From Sclerodactyla briareus (taxonomy: Eukaryota; Echinodermata; Holothuroidea; Dendrochirotida; Sclerodactylidae): a DNA stretch of 64,000 nucleotides. The stretch lies in assembly GCA_026419785.1 (NCBI GenBank), contig JAODTK010002555.1:186001-250000 (forward strand), written 5' to 3'. Each line of letters starts with the position of its first letter. The stretch's first letter is position 1. Shown here piece by piece: positions 11,880 to 22,519 of the stretch. The notes beneath the pieces were generated by a model, which was not told the DNA's origin, made no database searches, and worked only from the letters and a program-made list of their open reading frames with translations. The translations under genes and the position numbers were made by a program.

Positions 11880-12320
11880 TTTCTGTTGCAATGATCCTAA
11901 ATACATCTTAAAATTATCCTCATAAACACCTTGAAATTACGAGCAAAAATTTCGCAAAACGGCCGAAATTTACCGGTATAGGCCTCGATTTTTGCCTCTA
12001 TGCAACAGTGTGTGTTAGGATAGCTCTTTTTTTCAAACATGTGTATCTAGGATTCAGGATCATAAATCACGAAAATACCACTTGTTTTCTGCCTAAATAT
12101 CAAAAACAATGTGAGCAGAGTATGGGGAAGCTATATCCACCTCTGAAAATTATTGCGGCACAATTTCGGTGGATGTACTAAGTAGGCCTACTGTGGCAAA
12201 ACGGGGGAGGGGGCTGCTTGGATGTATCTGTATGTCTAGTACAAACGAAACACCTGCGAGGTTGTTGTCATACTTCCGGCCATGGTGTAGCAGCAAGTCA
12301 CGTTTCAAAATGAGCACTTA
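11880..12320. other. No recognised feature
   Basis: AT-rich; nothing recognised apart from one short AGGCCT-containing palindrome (AGTAGGCCTACT, 12181-12192), a motif scattered through the window. Confidence 0.35.
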
Positions 12321-12328
12321 CTAACTAA

Positions 12329-13040
12329 ACTCAATGTCTATGTCACTTAGAGCCGACTTGAAGGATTTAACATCGGCGGCCTCCTGAATCTCACAGGGTA
12401 GCCTTTCCATTCAGGGATTGTCCTCGGGACAGATAAGTAGCAATCCTTATTGTGGCACTGGGGTCATCAGGTCTTTACTTAGTTCCAGTATGGGTATGAA
12501 TAACCTCTTCTACCATGTGGGCACCAGATGATAAAACTGCATACCCCTTCGGAGTTTCCTTATGGGTCACCATCATATTTGTAGAAGCATTTGATGCATT
12601 AAGCGACATTTGCCAGTCCCTTTCCTATTGATTTGTGTAATGTCCCTCTCGAGTTGAAGACATCAGTATGGGACGTGATCTCACTCACGATGAGAGAACC
12701 CAACATTCCCGCAAGCGCTAGTCCGAGATGATATTGGGAAGGGTAATGTATGTATTATACCACGAAAGATGGGGGCCCAAAACAGTTCTTGATGGACTCC
12801 CTGATGTACTTTCCACTTCAAATGAGATGATGTCTCTCCCTGTCGGAAAATCTTGCTGTTGACAATTGGTGAGAAATGACTGAAATCCACTTTGAAGGCG
12901 GTGAATCCTGATACCTTCACTTTGAAGCTTGCGTACGAGACGTTGATGGGGCACAAACACTGTCAAACGCTTTTGTTGAAGTCCATAATGATCATTCAGC
13001 AGCCTACTCAATGCCATCCTGTTCAACTCAGTAGCCATTA
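12329..13040 (-). pseudogene. Broken reverse transcriptase of a non-LTR retrotransposon
   Basis: Reading the minus strand, the fragments follow the order expected for a LINE reverse transcriptase. They are 'DFNK' then 'PHQRLVRKLQSEGI' (about 12925-12995), 'FLTN.QQQ' and 'FEVES' (12810-12880), 'TVLGP' (near 12780) and 'YNTYITLPNIISD' (12718-12760, the usual YIN.LP stretch). After these come WQMS-N-A (near 12600-12620) and a C-terminal LPCEIQEAADVKSFKSALSD (12330-12400). These lie in at least three frames, so several indels are present. The FADD box expected near 12700-12722 is reduced to a garbled CGCTTGCGGGAATGTT. It would copy element RNA into DNA in an intact element; this copy cannot. The clade (CR1/L2/Jockey-like) is an inference from motif style. 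No endonuclease domain is seen upstream. Confidence 0.8.
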
Positions 13041-13049
13041 TTGCATGTG

Positions 13050-13400
13050 TTCATGAATTGTGCTTCCTGCAGGGATGAATTCAAGTTTCATTTTGATATT
13101 ACTTCCCCATTCGTAGCAGCAATCGCTTGTTGGGCTTTGAGTAACAATGACACACCTCGTAGATCAAGAAATGGGAGTAGCCCCCAGCAAGGGAAATGTT
13201 AGGTAATGGTGGTAGGAAGCCGTAAGGGTCTCCTGTCAGTGTGGTGGCTTGCAAATTTTTTGGTATGGCGGGATATGGTTTATGCAGTGCGTTAGGATGG
13301 AGGACCCCCCTCCCCCAGAAATGCTTGCAGGTGGACTAAAATTATTTTGACCTTCATATGGCTTTTGCAATACCCTGTCCTGAGGCTTTTTTACATCAAT
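13050..13400. other. No recognised feature
   Basis: Lies upstream of the minus-strand reverse transcriptase remnant, where an endonuclease region would be expected, but no matching motif could be read. Confidence 0.35.
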
Positions 13401-13414
13401 TCACATTTTGGTAT

Positions 13415-13550
13415 TTTGCCTTGGTGCCCTGCCCTATAAACGGAAATGTTTGGCCTTGGTGCCCTACCCAATGGCCTTGGTGCCCTCCAAAATTCCTAAA
13501 TGACAAGCGCCAATGGCCGTGCCCTCCCTCAAACCTAATTTCCAGCCCTG
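13415..13550 (-). repeat. Dispersed repeat copy 2 with three GGCCTTGGTGCCCT units
   Basis: On the plus strand the phrase (T)GCCTTGGTGCCCT occurs at 13418, 13452 and 13472, then a variant 'aatggccgtgccct' near 13512. The minus-strand start, CAGGGCTGGAAATTAGG, matches copy 1 at 11693. Overlapping frames of about 93-116 codons on both strands owe their length to this repeat and are not called as genes. Confidence 0.55.
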
Positions 13551-13559
13551 TCATATCAT

Positions 13560-14165
13560 TGTGTGTCGACATCGCAACACTTCCAGGACAGAGAGAAAAC
13601 ACTATTTTCCAAGCCCATACACCTGATGGTTCACTTTGACATGATTTGTAGAACTGGTGTCCGTATGTACACATTCGATGTAACCATGTGGGAATGGGAC
13701 CAATTCCCGCTGTAAAATTACGTTTAAAATCGCGATCTAGAAACATATTTAAAAAATATCAATAAGTAAACAAGCAATGTAGTGCGTTATACTTGGTAAC
13801 ACATTTTTCACAAAATTGGATCATTTTATTCCGCAAGGTGTCTTCAGACAAATCACTTTGTCTGATTTCTGATATTGCTACGTGTGGTTCCCTTTACAAA
13901 ATCATAGCAAGCTCACTTAGCTTAGGCACATCCTGCCGTTGTCTCCTTGTGGGAATTAGTTAAGCATCGAAAATTATCATTTTGTGTTTCTTATTTATTC
14001 ACACAAAATACAATTTGCCTGTGAAGACATGCACTATGGCAGAAAATGTATGGCCGTGAGGATTCGCCCTTTCGGCGACCAAGTTTCCATGTCTTGGGAT
14101 GGAAAGCAGAATGGTATGGGGGCATGGGTGATTTATCCCTCAGGTACCCACTCTCTATAGGAAGT
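13560..14165. other. No recognised feature
   Basis: AT-rich sequence without exon-like frames or matched repeats. Confidence 0.4.
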
Positions 14166-14169
14166 GTAA

Positions 14170-14772
14170 CTTGTGTAGGCACCTAGATATTTTGCAATGC
14201 GTCGTTTCGAGAGTCCAGAGTCAGGAGGACAACCTTTTTTGGGCGGGGATAGTAGAGTCGGTATCAGTGTCGCTTTGCGCATCAACAGGTCCCGGGTGGG
14301 TTTTCGAATTCCAGCGATCATCACCGGCGTTTTTCCAGAAGTGGCTGTATTTGCAGTTTGACTGGCGTGTTCCTGGTCGTAGGTTTCCTGTTTCCTGCTG
14401 TTGAGCAGTGAGGCTTGGTACATTTCGGGGGTTGATTTCGGGGGCACTTGCCATAGGTCTGGTCGGTCGAGGCTGTGAGCAGTCCGCTTCGAACATCCCT
14501 TTCTTCCGCTCTGCCAGGTTCTGAGCAAGTGGTCATGTCCTGGAGTTCACTGATCGTCCGTCGGATGGGGACGTGAAAATGAGGTCCCAGAGCAGGGATT
14601 GTGGTCTCTCCTGCCCTCGATAATCCATCTGAGCACTAGTCGAGAAGGAAGCACGGTTGTCGCCGGTGCTCATCCACGATCAAAAATTCGGTTAGGGTTC
14701 AACGATAGTCAAATTGGCTTCCTGAACCCGTAGCAATCAAACTCACATCAAATCAAATCAAATCAATCAACT
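14170..14772 (+). mobile_element. Retroelement-like segment with shared 3' tail (copy 1)
   Basis: The GC-richer part (14200-14530) has overlapping frames on both strands but no family motif I can name. The end (14545-14740) shares with 62440-62620, in order, 'tcgtccgtcggatggggacgt', ATCTGAGCACTAGTCG, 'agaaggaa', 'gctcatccacgatca' and 'tggcttcctgaa'. It finishes in ATCAA-type short repeats (14745-14772), as retroelement 3' ends often do. A third copy, reversed, is at 57920-58025. Two of the tails point the same way as upstream T/G-rich sequence, and the 62 kb copy follows a LINE remnant. I infer a LINE or LINE-mobilised SINE tail. Confidence 0.5.
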
Positions 14773-14798
14773 TGGGCCAAGAGGGAGCCTGTTAACCC

Positions 14799-15865
14799 GG
14801 TGACAGCCCGATTTTCATAAGGGTTTTTTATTCGTAAGGTCGTGTTTGTCATAAGGCCTTTATTCATAAGGGCTTTTGTTCATAAGCCCCTTATTCTAAT
14901 GGCCCGAAAATGTTTCTTTTATTCATAGGTCCCCGATATTCATAATCACCACAGAAGGCCTGATATTCATACTATTAAAAACAGTCCCTTATTCATAATG
15001 GTTAAAACGGTCCGTTATCATAATAGGAAAAAGGGTCGTTATTCATATCGGGGAAATTTCCGTTATTCATAATGGTGAAGAAAAAAGGTCCGTTTTATAA
15101 TAGGAAAAAGGGTCCGTGATTCATAAAAGCAAAAGAAGTCCGTTATTAATAATGAAAGAAGGTCCGATATTCATAATGGTATAAAAAGGTTCAGATTGAT
15201 CATATAGGAAAAAAGTCTATCATAATAGGGAAAAGGGTCCGGATATCATATAGGAAAAAGGGTCCGTATTCATAATAGGAAACACAAACAACTGGTGGGG
15301 ATCTGACAGGACGCAAGTGGAGAAAAAGGTGCAGTTGAGGGTTCCATACTTGCCGGACCTCGGCATAGGTTAGAATCATCTGCTCGACAAGTATATCATT
15401 GAAAAAGAATAACACATCGGAAAACGGTCCTTTATCGCGTTATGAATAAGGACCCTTTCGATAGGAATACAGACCCTTTTCACTATTATGAATACCGGGC
15501 CTTTTCTGCGATTATGAATAAGGACCTTTTTGCCATTATGAATAACGGTCCCGTTTCGCTTTTACGAGTTCGGACCTTTCGCCATTATGAATATCGGACC
15601 TTTTTTATATATGAATATCGGACCTTTGTGCTATGTTTATGAAAGATAACAGACCCTTTGATAATATGAAAATTCGGGCCTTTGGTCATTATGATATCGG
15701 AATCTTGAACGAAGACCCCTTTTTTATTAGACTATCGGACCTTTTTGGTCATATGAAATAACGGAACCTTTTTCCGAAAAAATTTTTGCTCTGTTATGAA
15801 TAACGGGCCTTATGAACAAGAGGCTCTTATGAAAATAAAAGGCTTATGAAATTCGGGCGGTCCCC
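14799..15865. mobile_element. Fold-back element: two inverted arms built of ~26 bp tandem units
   Basis: The left arm (14799-15281) is a tandem array of ATTCATAATGG plus an A-rich spacer plus GGTCCGTT, about 16 units of 23-30 bases. The right arm (15422-15865) is the same array inverted (AATAACGGACCTTTTT, CCATTATGAATA). A 140 bp centre (15282-15421) is unlike either arm. The outer ends are inverted copies: GGTGACAGCCCGATTTTCAT at 14799 and, reading inward from 15865, GGGGACCGCCCGAATTTCAT. GTTAACC just outside the left end and GTAACC just outside the right may be a target duplication. Long inverted arms made of short tandem repeats are known in Drosophila FB and sea urchin TU elements. The assignment to such a class is inference. 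No transposase is encoded. Confidence 0.75.
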
Positions 15866-15869
15866 GTAA

Positions 15870-16945
15870 CCAATAGCAAACACATCAATTGTTAAAAACT
15901 GCAATTGAGGCAACGTTTGGCGGTATGCATGGACTGTAGCAAAGAACTGATCTATTTTCTGAGAACCCCCTCCACCTCCTTAAGATTTCAAAATCCACCT
16001 TTGAAAAAATGTGTGTCGTGGGGGAATCCCCCCCACACATTTCGAAACCTACGTAGGTAAACCCGGGCGTGAACACTTTCACATGCGCATTATATAGTAT
16101 ACATGTACATTATGCCTATATTTATATGATTGACTAATTTAGTGCCAGCAGCCACCCCACCACAATACTGTCTGACCTACAAACAGATCGCTGAGACATA
16201 GGGCATGGCTGGACGATATCTTCCGAGGAAGACCAACCTGGGGAAATATTTTTATGTTTCTTGATCATATTTTCCCTAATTTATCACAAGACTTAGACCA
16301 TAAAAATAGGGAATCTTGTTTGCGAGCGCTGAATTTAAGCAGTCTATCAATCAATTCATGTCAAAGACAATGCTCACAGGGCTTTACAATGTGTACCACT
16401 GAAGTCAGAAGATTCTTGGCATTTATTACGTCATGTGGAGGCACTTTGTCAAATTACAGCTATTAATTAGTTTATTTTTTTTTTTCAAAATTTCTAGGGC
16501 CTACTTATTTTCATAATGTGAAGTGTGTCGAACTGTGAGTATTTATTTTCTGATACCGTATATACTCGAGTTGTTTCGCACATTGCCTATTCATACTCAT
16601 ACTCCTGGTGGGCTGCTTAGGTGTTAAAAATGGCGCTCATTCGAGTTAGAAAAATCATATTTTTCATCGGAATTCAGAAAAAAATATCAGTATTTGTTGG
16701 TGGCGATACACCCCCCCCAGTGAGTGAAAGGATCAAATAATTGTTCTGGCTTGCTCCATGACTGCTAACAAGTTCCCCTATGGAATTGATTTTTCGCAGT
16801 GCCTATATAGCCTAAAATAGTAAGAGGCACGGATTTTGTATATTCGAGGTCTGCCTCCGAAAAGTTGCCGAAGCATATTGATGTGGTGGGCTCATTTTCA
16901 TCAACTCGGGGAATGGGGGGGGAACTTGCTCCTTCCCGAAAGCTG
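15870..16945. other. No recognised feature
   Basis: No gene or matched repeat; C-rich runs near 16028-16036 and 16711-16720. The 16765-17096 frames on both strands overlap the edge of the following element and are not gene-like. Confidence 0.4.
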
Positions 16946-16950
16946 CGTTT

Positions 16951-17730
16951 TCCATGCGGGCGGGCCGGAGGCAAGCGAGCGTTTTTTGAAGACCTCGTTC
17001 CATTGCACTCGGGCGGCATTTTCTCGATTCACGCACCTCTTCTCACTATTAGTGTTTATATGCGCATCTAAGAACCGATGTAGCCTACTTTATTAATATT
17101 TGTTATTATTGTTATTATTATTGTTATCATGGTTATTATTATTGTTTGTTGTTGTCCTTGTCGTTGCCGTTGTTGTTGTTGTTTTGCCCGTTGTCCGCAT
17201 TGTCGTGACGTTTGTTTTGTCAAACAAACACCGGACTCTCTAGTGGTTTAAACCTAAACACCGGTGTTCATCTTTCTGAAAACTCATTGTTCTGAATGTC
17301 AACGATTATCTCCCACCATAAATAAAACTTCACAATTGACAGGTTTTGGAGCATTTAATAGCAAATCCTTGACATAAAAGCGGTTTAAAACATGTAAATA
17401 TGTGTTAAAAAGTGTCTCGCCCGTTGAATATAGACACATCTTATAAAATCTCATCCCTAGTGTTGAAACAGTTATGAATGTTGTTTGGGAACATATTTGA
17501 AACCTCAATTGGGCCTCTACTCTCCATTATCCGTTTTTCAAGCCTAAATTGCCAGGGAATCGCCGGGAATGTGATCCGAAATCCACGCGGACACGCGGTC
17601 AGGCGGAAAAAATCGCTACCAGACCGATTCGATGAAACTCCCGCCCGCCCGCCCGTCCGCGTGCATGGAAAACGGCTTCCATTGAAACTAACGATGAGCG
17701 ATTTTAGACGCCCCTGACCTCGTGCATGGA
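16951..17730 (+). mobile_element. Element copy B with GC-rich inverted ends (pair with 6061-6797)
   Basis: Begins TCCATGCGGGCGGGCC and ends CCTCGTGCATGGA, so the two ends are inverted (TCCATGC / GCATGGA). The interior is collinear with 6061-6797, in the same orientation and about 10.9 kb away: 'cacgcacctcttctcactattagtg', ATT/GTT-rich simple repeats (17095-17190), 'aacagttatgaatg' and 'gatgagcgattttagacgccc'. It is about 40 bases longer, mostly in the simple repeats. Identity is clearly below 90 percent by eye, so the two insertions, or the duplication, are not recent. Confidence 0.6.
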
Positions 17731-17734
17731 AACC

Positions 17735-19480
17735 GGAATCTGCTTATGCATGTGTATGTGTGAACCTAATAAGAAATCCGTGGTGAATAAAATATCGTCA
17801 AATCCCGAAAAAGGGGGGGAAAAATGAAGACCCCCGCGAGGCGTGCATGGAAACGCGGCTTATGCATGTGGATTTATGCCATTCCCTCTTGAGGCACAAG
17901 ATCAACCTCCTCACTGCTATAGTGATACTGCTGTCCAACCCTAATACTGATTTAATGACATTGATACCAACGTTAGTTTTTTGTAGTGTTAGTCTCGTAC
18001 GTGTTATGTAGCCTAGGCCAAGCCTAGGCAGTCTAGCCAACTAGTTAGTAGTTATAAATGTGTGTCATCATTACATTGATCGACAACATACGAAGTACAC
18101 AGCCACGACGCGCAACAGGAAAGGTGAAGACGGTTCGAGTTCGCTGGTCGATAATCTTGATTCCTGCAGTTTACTGCAAAAGCGAGACAAAGCAGATAAA
18201 TACACTCTCACGCCATAATATTGTATCATAAGTGTTGAAAGAGAAATAGGGAAAATTTCAGGTATCCTTCGGTTAGCCTAGTATCAGCCTAAATCATCTC
18301 TTCCGCCTCAGACAAGCGATGAATTGAAGCGGTCGGACTAGCGAGGTCAAGACTGGACCTTGGAGCTAGCGCTATTCAGCTCAACCGGTACCCATACCTC
18401 AACTGATGTGGAACCCACGATTTCTTCTGTATTGACGGATAGTCTTCTATGAACCTGCATAGTTGGCGGGACAACTGCATGAATAGCGGACATTGCTTCT
18501 AGATCGAAGTAACCATATAGTAACAGAGGGATATGGTGCGATCCAGAGCCCTCTAAATAGACGGCTCAGGTGCGATCTGCAATAAGCGCCCTCCCATCAG
18601 AGAACCCACAACGTACATAACGTTCGCACGCAAAACGCACCAGTATATTTCTTCTTTCTTATGTATCGCCTAGGACAAGATGCCGACTTGCGCGCAGCCA
18701 TAAACTTCATTTGAGATTTTAAGGGCCGGGGGATACAGTCTTCTCATGTTATACGGCTGCGCAGCTGGATCGAACATCCAAGGCCAGCACGAAATTTGGT
18801 ATCCGGTTTTCGATCAGCTGACTGCGTAAGTTGTTGTTTAGTGTACTTGAAAACTGAAGGGAGGATATTACAATATGACCCCAAAGTCACTGAATATTTT
18901 GATGATTGATCTGATAGTATCGGGAAAGATCTCTGGAAACTTTCCGTATAATATGTCTATATGTTTTATAGAATCTTCAGGGCACCTACAACTCGATAAA
19001 AATACCGAAAAGTTGAACTTTTCGAGATAGTGAGCTAAAATGTACAGAATAGACAGGCAACATATTTCCCGAAAAAAAAATCGACGGCCTAAAATTGGAA
19101 ACAGAGGGCAATCCCAAGAGCTGCGGATCTCATCGGCAAAAGTGGGACTAATCAGTTGTCTACATGCTGCATTTTCGCGAGGTACAAATAGACAAAATTC
19201 ATCAAACTACCGTCTGGGAACCGCTGTTTCCCCATTTCATATTCATAGAAATTCGTTCAATGTACAGCATAAATGATGGGAAAACCTTGTTTGATACCCA
19301 GTGCCTTGTTATAAAATTTGGAATCGTTCAGTCTCCCCAATGTGTGAATATACTGAAAAAAACAGAACAGGTTTTCGAAAATTCCCAAATTTGGCAAAAA
19401 AAATCCCCCCCCCCTAAATCCACATTTTTGGTAATTTGGCCGGATTGCATAGGAGAGTTATAATTTGTGCCTTTTTACAT
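17735..19480. other. No recognised feature
   Basis: Only short frames. Starts with further 'gtgcatggaaac' phrases (17720, 17848) that echo the element end just to the left, perhaps a fragmentary second copy. The rest shows nothing I can name. Confidence 0.4.
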
Positions 19481-19489
19481 TGCACAAAG

Positions 19490-19990
19490 GTGTGAAATCA
19501 TTCAGCCCTCTCGAAATCAGCGAATATTTTCAAAAATAGTGAAAAATTCGTAAAAGTTAGCAAATTGCCCCCAATCATTTTTTGCCCTCTAAATCCCACA
19601 ATTTTGATAGTTCCACCAATTCTGAGAACAAAGATGTGGTGTGTGATAGCAGTGTGCGCAAAATTGACTTGTTCAGCCATTCCAAAAAGGAGATATTTGC
19701 GGAAAAACATCAAATCTGACGGAACCGCCACGGCACACACACAAACACAACGCACGCACACACACGCACGCACACACACACCACACAAACGGACACTTTC
19801 GAAAGTGCACCTCATTCTGGATCACCCGGCACCCAGGGTTACCCCACCAATAGGTACCCTAGTGGACAGTACCGAACCACTAGTATGGTTACCATAGCAA
19901 CGGTTGCTCTGGCAAAAGCAGCCGTAAATCTAGAGTGAAATGGCAAAGTGACTCCAGTGTCTCATCTGGCCCTTCGGGGACGATGGAAAA
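19490..19990 (-). repeat. Hairpin-headed dispersed repeat, copy 1, with (CA)n
   Basis: Read on the minus strand the order is: hairpin CCCCGAAGGGCC (around 19967-19980), 'actttgccatttcac', 'ttaccatag..actagtggttcggtact', 'gtccactagggtacc', 'ggtggggtaacc', 'tgaggtgcact', then a CA/TG microsatellite (19733-19790). The same order appears at 28873-29230 and 30285-30490 on the plus strand. Frames of 105-110 codons on both strands run through the microsatellite and are not genes. Confidence 0.65.
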
Positions 19991-20309
19991 AAAAGGTACG
20001 AGAATTAGTTCAATTTAGTTAATATTTGACTCGAAGTTAATAATAGCTTAGAACCTATTGTAAATCGATTTCTTGGTAGCGTCAGGATTGGCCTTTATTC
20101 CCGGAAAAGAATACTGCTCGATTGCGCAATATTTTGCGGTCGTATTGGCCAGAGAAATCATAACTCGTGGTATTAAAGTGAATATACATTTCAATGGTGT
20201 TGATTAGTGGTGTTCCACTATTATGACCTCTGGACTTGCGTACAGGGGTCAACTAAAGTTCACGGTATCGGTATTGCGTTACTATCAGCTATTCATCCAT
20301 GACCACCAT

Positions 20310-20510
20310 TATTGGGGGGTAGGGTATTTACAAGAAGCAGCAACCAGCAAATCCCTAACACCGTTTGTCCTGCTCCAAACCCTGTGCTAAGCGTCAGGAG
20401 AAGGCAAAACAGGTACCATTTGCAGAGTCTTGGTATGACCCGACCGGGAATCGAACCCCGTATCCCGGAGGGAAGGCCGGACGCTCTAGTAACTGTGCCA
20501 ACCACTCGGT
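20310..20510 (-). mobile_element. tRNA-derived SINE (longer copy)
   Basis: On the minus strand the tRNA-like head runs from about 20510 to 20427. It starts CCGAGTGGTTGGCACAGTTA, has an A-box-like TGGCACAGTT and a B box GGTTCGATTCC, followed by CGGTCGGGTCATACCAAGAC. A unique tail ('ctctgcaaatggtacctg', 'ttctcctgacgcttagcac', 'ttgctggttgctgcttcttg') continues to about 20310. The head is shared with 54599-54682. Such SINEs are transcribed by RNA polymerase III and copied by LINE enzymes. The intact acceptor stem and the CCA of a functional tRNA are not evident. Confidence 0.75.
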
Positions 20511-20524
20511 CTAGGTGGGCTTCT

Positions 20525-20990
20525 CGGAAGTGCTCGCAGGAGAGTGGGACGTTTCGTCAACATCCGGAAGCCCTATAGCTCCTCTATCGCGTGAACCGAT
20601 GGATGGGGAATGAGAGGTAGCCATCTAGGAGAGGTTGGAAACTCCGTCATGAAAGAGCAAGGGTATAATACTGTCAAACTTTCAAACTTCTCCAACGAGG
20701 TACGGAGAAGAATCCGAAGCCGTCTGCATTACACCACGGAACCCAATACAACTAGGTTGGAGGCTTCGAATGCAACCTCGGAAAACTGCGGAGGACCGTG
20801 AGTTCCAGATGTTACTTTTTTTATTCCTTTGCGAAGGCAGAAGGACTATACGCCATGTATTGGGTTGGTGTGTGAGTGTTGTGTATAATATGTGACGCTT
20901 CTTCTAGAACAATATTTGAGAAAGCAAGCATCAATAAGTTGACATTAGCCATGTTTGGTTACAGTTTAAAGAGGAAGACCATATTGTTTT
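20525..20990. other. No recognised feature
   Basis: Short frames only; no motif or repeat match. Confidence 0.35.
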
Positions 20991-21200
20991 GGACTCAGGT
21001 CTGAAGTTACCTAAGTTCAAAGTCTGACAAGCTGGTAATGTCGAGGTGGTGCAACGAACGGATGTGAGAGCTCTACTGGCATGAAGAGTTCGGTGTAGAG
21101 TGATGGCATTGTTGTTTCTGGGTCAGGTCCGAGGTAAGAGAGGTCAAAGTCTGGAAAGCTATTGTTGGCCTACTAAATTTGTGTAGCCCAATATCTGTTT
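20990..21200 (+). repeat. Repeat of the 'gaggtcaaagtctg' family
   Basis: Contains 'ttcaaagtctgacaagctgg' and, about 130 bases on, 'gaggtcaaagtctggaaagct'. The same phrase recurs at 26090, 26790 and 27070, each about 20 bases upstream of GATA/'gataag'. Low-complexity interspersed repeat with AGGTCA hexamers. Confidence 0.45.
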
Positions 21201-21209
21201 TTGTTTTTC

Positions 21210-21945
21210 TTCAAAGTATTATTCGCTTTCTAAAGCTGTCGGTCAACAGATCTTAATTTCTTATAGATTACTAATAATATTGAAGGGAATAGAATAAATC
21301 ACTAAAGGAGTATGTAGGTCAAACAAAATAATAACGGATTATCTAGGCTTACTTGAAATGCTAACACTCGAAGGGGCTCTGAACAATAGAGCGGTAATTT
21401 TAGGGGGTACGGCACTAACTTCCTCGCGCTGGAAGGACACCGCAAAGGAATCACTGAGCCCTTGTGTTCTTTCTTGTCCTAAATTTCTCCAGTATTACTG
21501 GAAACTAGTAGGTTCCAGTAGATTCATCCACGATCTCATTCAAAGCACGATGGAAAGAATAATACTATAATTACAGTAAGAGATTTTATCACTTGCATAC
21601 ACAAAGTGGCTCGCTTCGTTCCGCACACAGATTATGGTGCTCTTGAGGTTCCACGAACCATTCCCACACGTTACTAGGGTGATCGTGATTTTCGGTAGCG
21701 GCACCAATGAACAAGTCTTTGGAATTAATGGCCCATCAACATCCGGAATGCCAACTCCCTCGCTAATTTTGGGAAACTTTTGAAAATCGGCATCTGTTCG
21801 CATTTCAAATTCGTTAAGTCATTGTTGTTTATGTGTGTGTATTTCAAGTGTTTTACCTACTAGTTTTCTATTATTTTCCCAAACCCGTTTCACCACTGTA
21901 TATTTCTAATTTTTCTATTTGTATCAACTTAAACAGTGTATTTTT
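21210..21945. other. No recognised feature
   Basis: AT-rich, no exon-like frame; a G18 run begins near 21951. Confidence 0.4.
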
Positions 21946-21989
21946 TGTGGGGAGGGGGGGGGGGGGGTTCAAGCACGTTTTTTTTTTTT

Positions 21990-22075
21990 CTAGTGTGCTG
22001 GAAAGCGCCAAAGAGGCCGCCTTTTGATATTCGGCGCTATATAAAGTACGGTTTTTAATATTATTATCATTATGT
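21990..22075 (+). mobile_element. SINE/LINE 3' tail ('cggcgctatataaa' + ATT repeats)
   Basis: The phrase GGAAAGCGCCAAAGAGG, then TTCGGCGCTATATAAAGTAC, then (ATT)n forms a tail of a kind seen at the 3' end of many L2-like LINEs and their SINEs in aquatic animals. A reverse-strand relative, AGCGCTATATAAGTGTATTC, is at 48435-48480. The head of the element is not recognised, so this is a truncated copy. Confidence 0.5.
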
Positions 22076-22169
22076 ACTGTGCAGGACGACAAGGCGTCTA
22101 CTTCAGACTTGTGAGAACTAACTGAACCGCATATTAAACGATTATATGTTATATGATATTAATTATTAT

Positions 22170-22510
22170 GGTTTTGGGCGTGGAGCCGCCGTCTCCGCCG
22201 GAAACTTAGGCGTTAGCGCTATAACTCTTTAACGCTTTACAGATGGATCTGAAAATCGGTACACATGTCCGCCCTAGTGACATTCGAATGAGTTCGGAAG
22301 GAGGGTATCACTGCATGGCTGCTCACTTTTTGTGGGTTTTAGAGAAAATACCGACTTCATCCGATTTACACGAATGTGGACCACAGAACGGTCTTGAACA
22401 ACCAGGTCGGACATTTCAAAGTCAATGGAGGTCAAATGTGGATTCTCTAAACAGGTCCACAAAAGGCCGTTTTGCGGGGCGGGATGTACACGTGGCGGTG
22501 TTTTAACACC
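22170..22510 (+). repeat. Dispersed repeat related to 8635-8780
   Basis: Begins GGAGCCGCCGTCTCCGCCGG, then 'ttaggcgttagcgct' and 'gatctgaaaatcggtacacatg', collinear with 8635-8780. Further right 'tggtcc/ggtcggacatttcaaagtcaatggaggtcaaa' adds the AGGTCA-type phrase. An 87-codon frame here (22243-22506) is repeat-derived. Confidence 0.5.
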
Positions 22511-22519
22511 GCATGCACA

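Noticed and set aside
15442..15642. 66-codon frame with repeating Met-Asn and Tyr-Glu-Tyr-Arg-Thr words
   Set aside because: The repetition is the translation of the ~26 bp tandem units in the fold-back arm, whose unit length varies, so the frame is not kept.
14799..15865. Possible CRISPR array (regular ~26 bp repeats)
   Set aside because: No unique spacers of constant length, units are degenerate and directly adjoining, and the arms are inverted; the DNA is eukaryotic in character.
19565..19897. 105-110 codon frames on both strands
   Set aside because: They exist because of the CA microsatellite and lie inside a three-copy repeat.
20427..20510. Functional tRNA gene
   Set aside because: Has A and B box words but poor cloverleaf pairing and a long unrelated tail, and a second copy lies in the window; better read as a SINE.
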